Of a stretch of DNA of 32,769 nucleotides, positions 32,711-32,769 are shown one piece after another. Numbering within the stretch: the stretch's first letter is position 1; each line of letters starts with the position of its first letter. A program made the translations under genes and the position numbers. Source of the stretch: an uncultured Pelagibacteraceae bacterium (GTDB lineage Bacteria; Pseudomonadota; Alphaproteobacteria; Pelagibacterales; Pelagibacteraceae). The stretch is taken from the NCBI GenBank assembly GCA_902563555.1, contig CACEXM010000010.1, positions 1 through 32,769 of the forward strand, written 5' to 3'. Under the pieces are notes generated by a model. That model saw only the letters and a program-made list of their open reading frames with translations. It made no database searches and was not told where the DNA came from.

Positions 32711-32769
32711 ATGGAATTTAATCAGTCTTTTTTTCAACAGAAATTAAAATCTGGAATAGAATTGTTCAA
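32711..32769 (+). CDS. Start of an unidentified gene, cut by the window edge
   Basis: An ATG two bases after the slt stop opens a frame that runs to the window end without a stop: 19 complete codons beginning MEFNQSFFQQKLKSGIELF. The tight spacing suggests co-transcription with slt. Nineteen residues are too few to identify the product. Confidence 0.5.
   Translation, partial: MEFNQSFFQQKLKSGIELF

Overview
The window is a gene-dense, very AT-rich bacterial chromosome segment. It most likely comes from a streamlined marine alphaproteobacterium of the SAR11 / Pelagibacterales type. The grounds are: strong AT bias with Lys/Asn/Ile-rich proteins; spacers of 0-20 bp and many 1-20 bp gene overlaps; alphaproteobacterial gene orders (rsh-pyrE-pdxJ-acpS-lepB-rnc-recO; plsX-ihfA-merR; glyA-nrdR-ribD-ribE-ribB-ribH-nusB-thiL; a bamE gene divergent from a cytochrome bc1 assembly chaperone); plus metY, heme A synthase and a proton-pumping pyrophosphatase. 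This assignment is inference from content, not from a search. No mobile element, CRISPR array, tRNA or rRNA was seen.

Layout. 1-132: a GC-rich, RNA-like segment ending in a strong intrinsic terminator whose T-run abuts the start codon of a minimal alkylguanine-DNA methyltransferase gene (133-411). 412-875: the only long spacer, with inverted repeats. 876-5972 (minus): rplM-rpsI-argC-[34-codon small ORF]-hom-AEC transporter-DMT transporter, with a good promoter just before rplM. 6064-8213 (plus): metY and a translationally coupled alpha/beta hydrolase. 8200-9222 (minus): ctaA, tail-to-tail overlapping the hydrolase. 9266-9556 (plus): chorismate mutase. 9557-12084 (minus): bc1 chaperone-rpmF-plsX-ihfA-merR-rpmG. 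12083-12568 (plus): bamE. 12555-14660 (minus): hppA. 14742-22045 (minus): an AspH-like dioxygenase, rpiB, glyA, nrdR, ribD, ribE, ribB(X), ribH, nusB, thiL. 22137-23126 (plus): hemB. 23127-30445 (minus): dapA, smpB, folK, rsh, pyrE, pdxJ, acpS, lepB, rnc, recO. 30489-32708 (plus): a soluble lytic transglycosylase, followed by the first codons of another gene at the window edge.

How it fits together. The contents are mostly core metabolism: aspartate-family amino acids (hom, metY, dapA), arginine (argC), riboflavin and thiamine cofactors, one-carbon metabolism (glyA), heme (hemB, ctaA), phospholipid initiation (plsX, acpS), translation (L13, S9, L32, L33, smpB) and envelope maturation (lepB, bamE, slt). 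Points worth a second look are the small ORF coupled between argC and hom, the compact Rsh lacking its usual C-terminal middle region, the absence of era, rpoZ and fabH from places where related alphaproteobacteria usually carry them, NrdR with CxC/CxC zinc-knuckle spacing, divergent genes whose start codons share two bases, and the RNA-like element plus terminator in front of ogt. I found no obvious new defence or mobile system.
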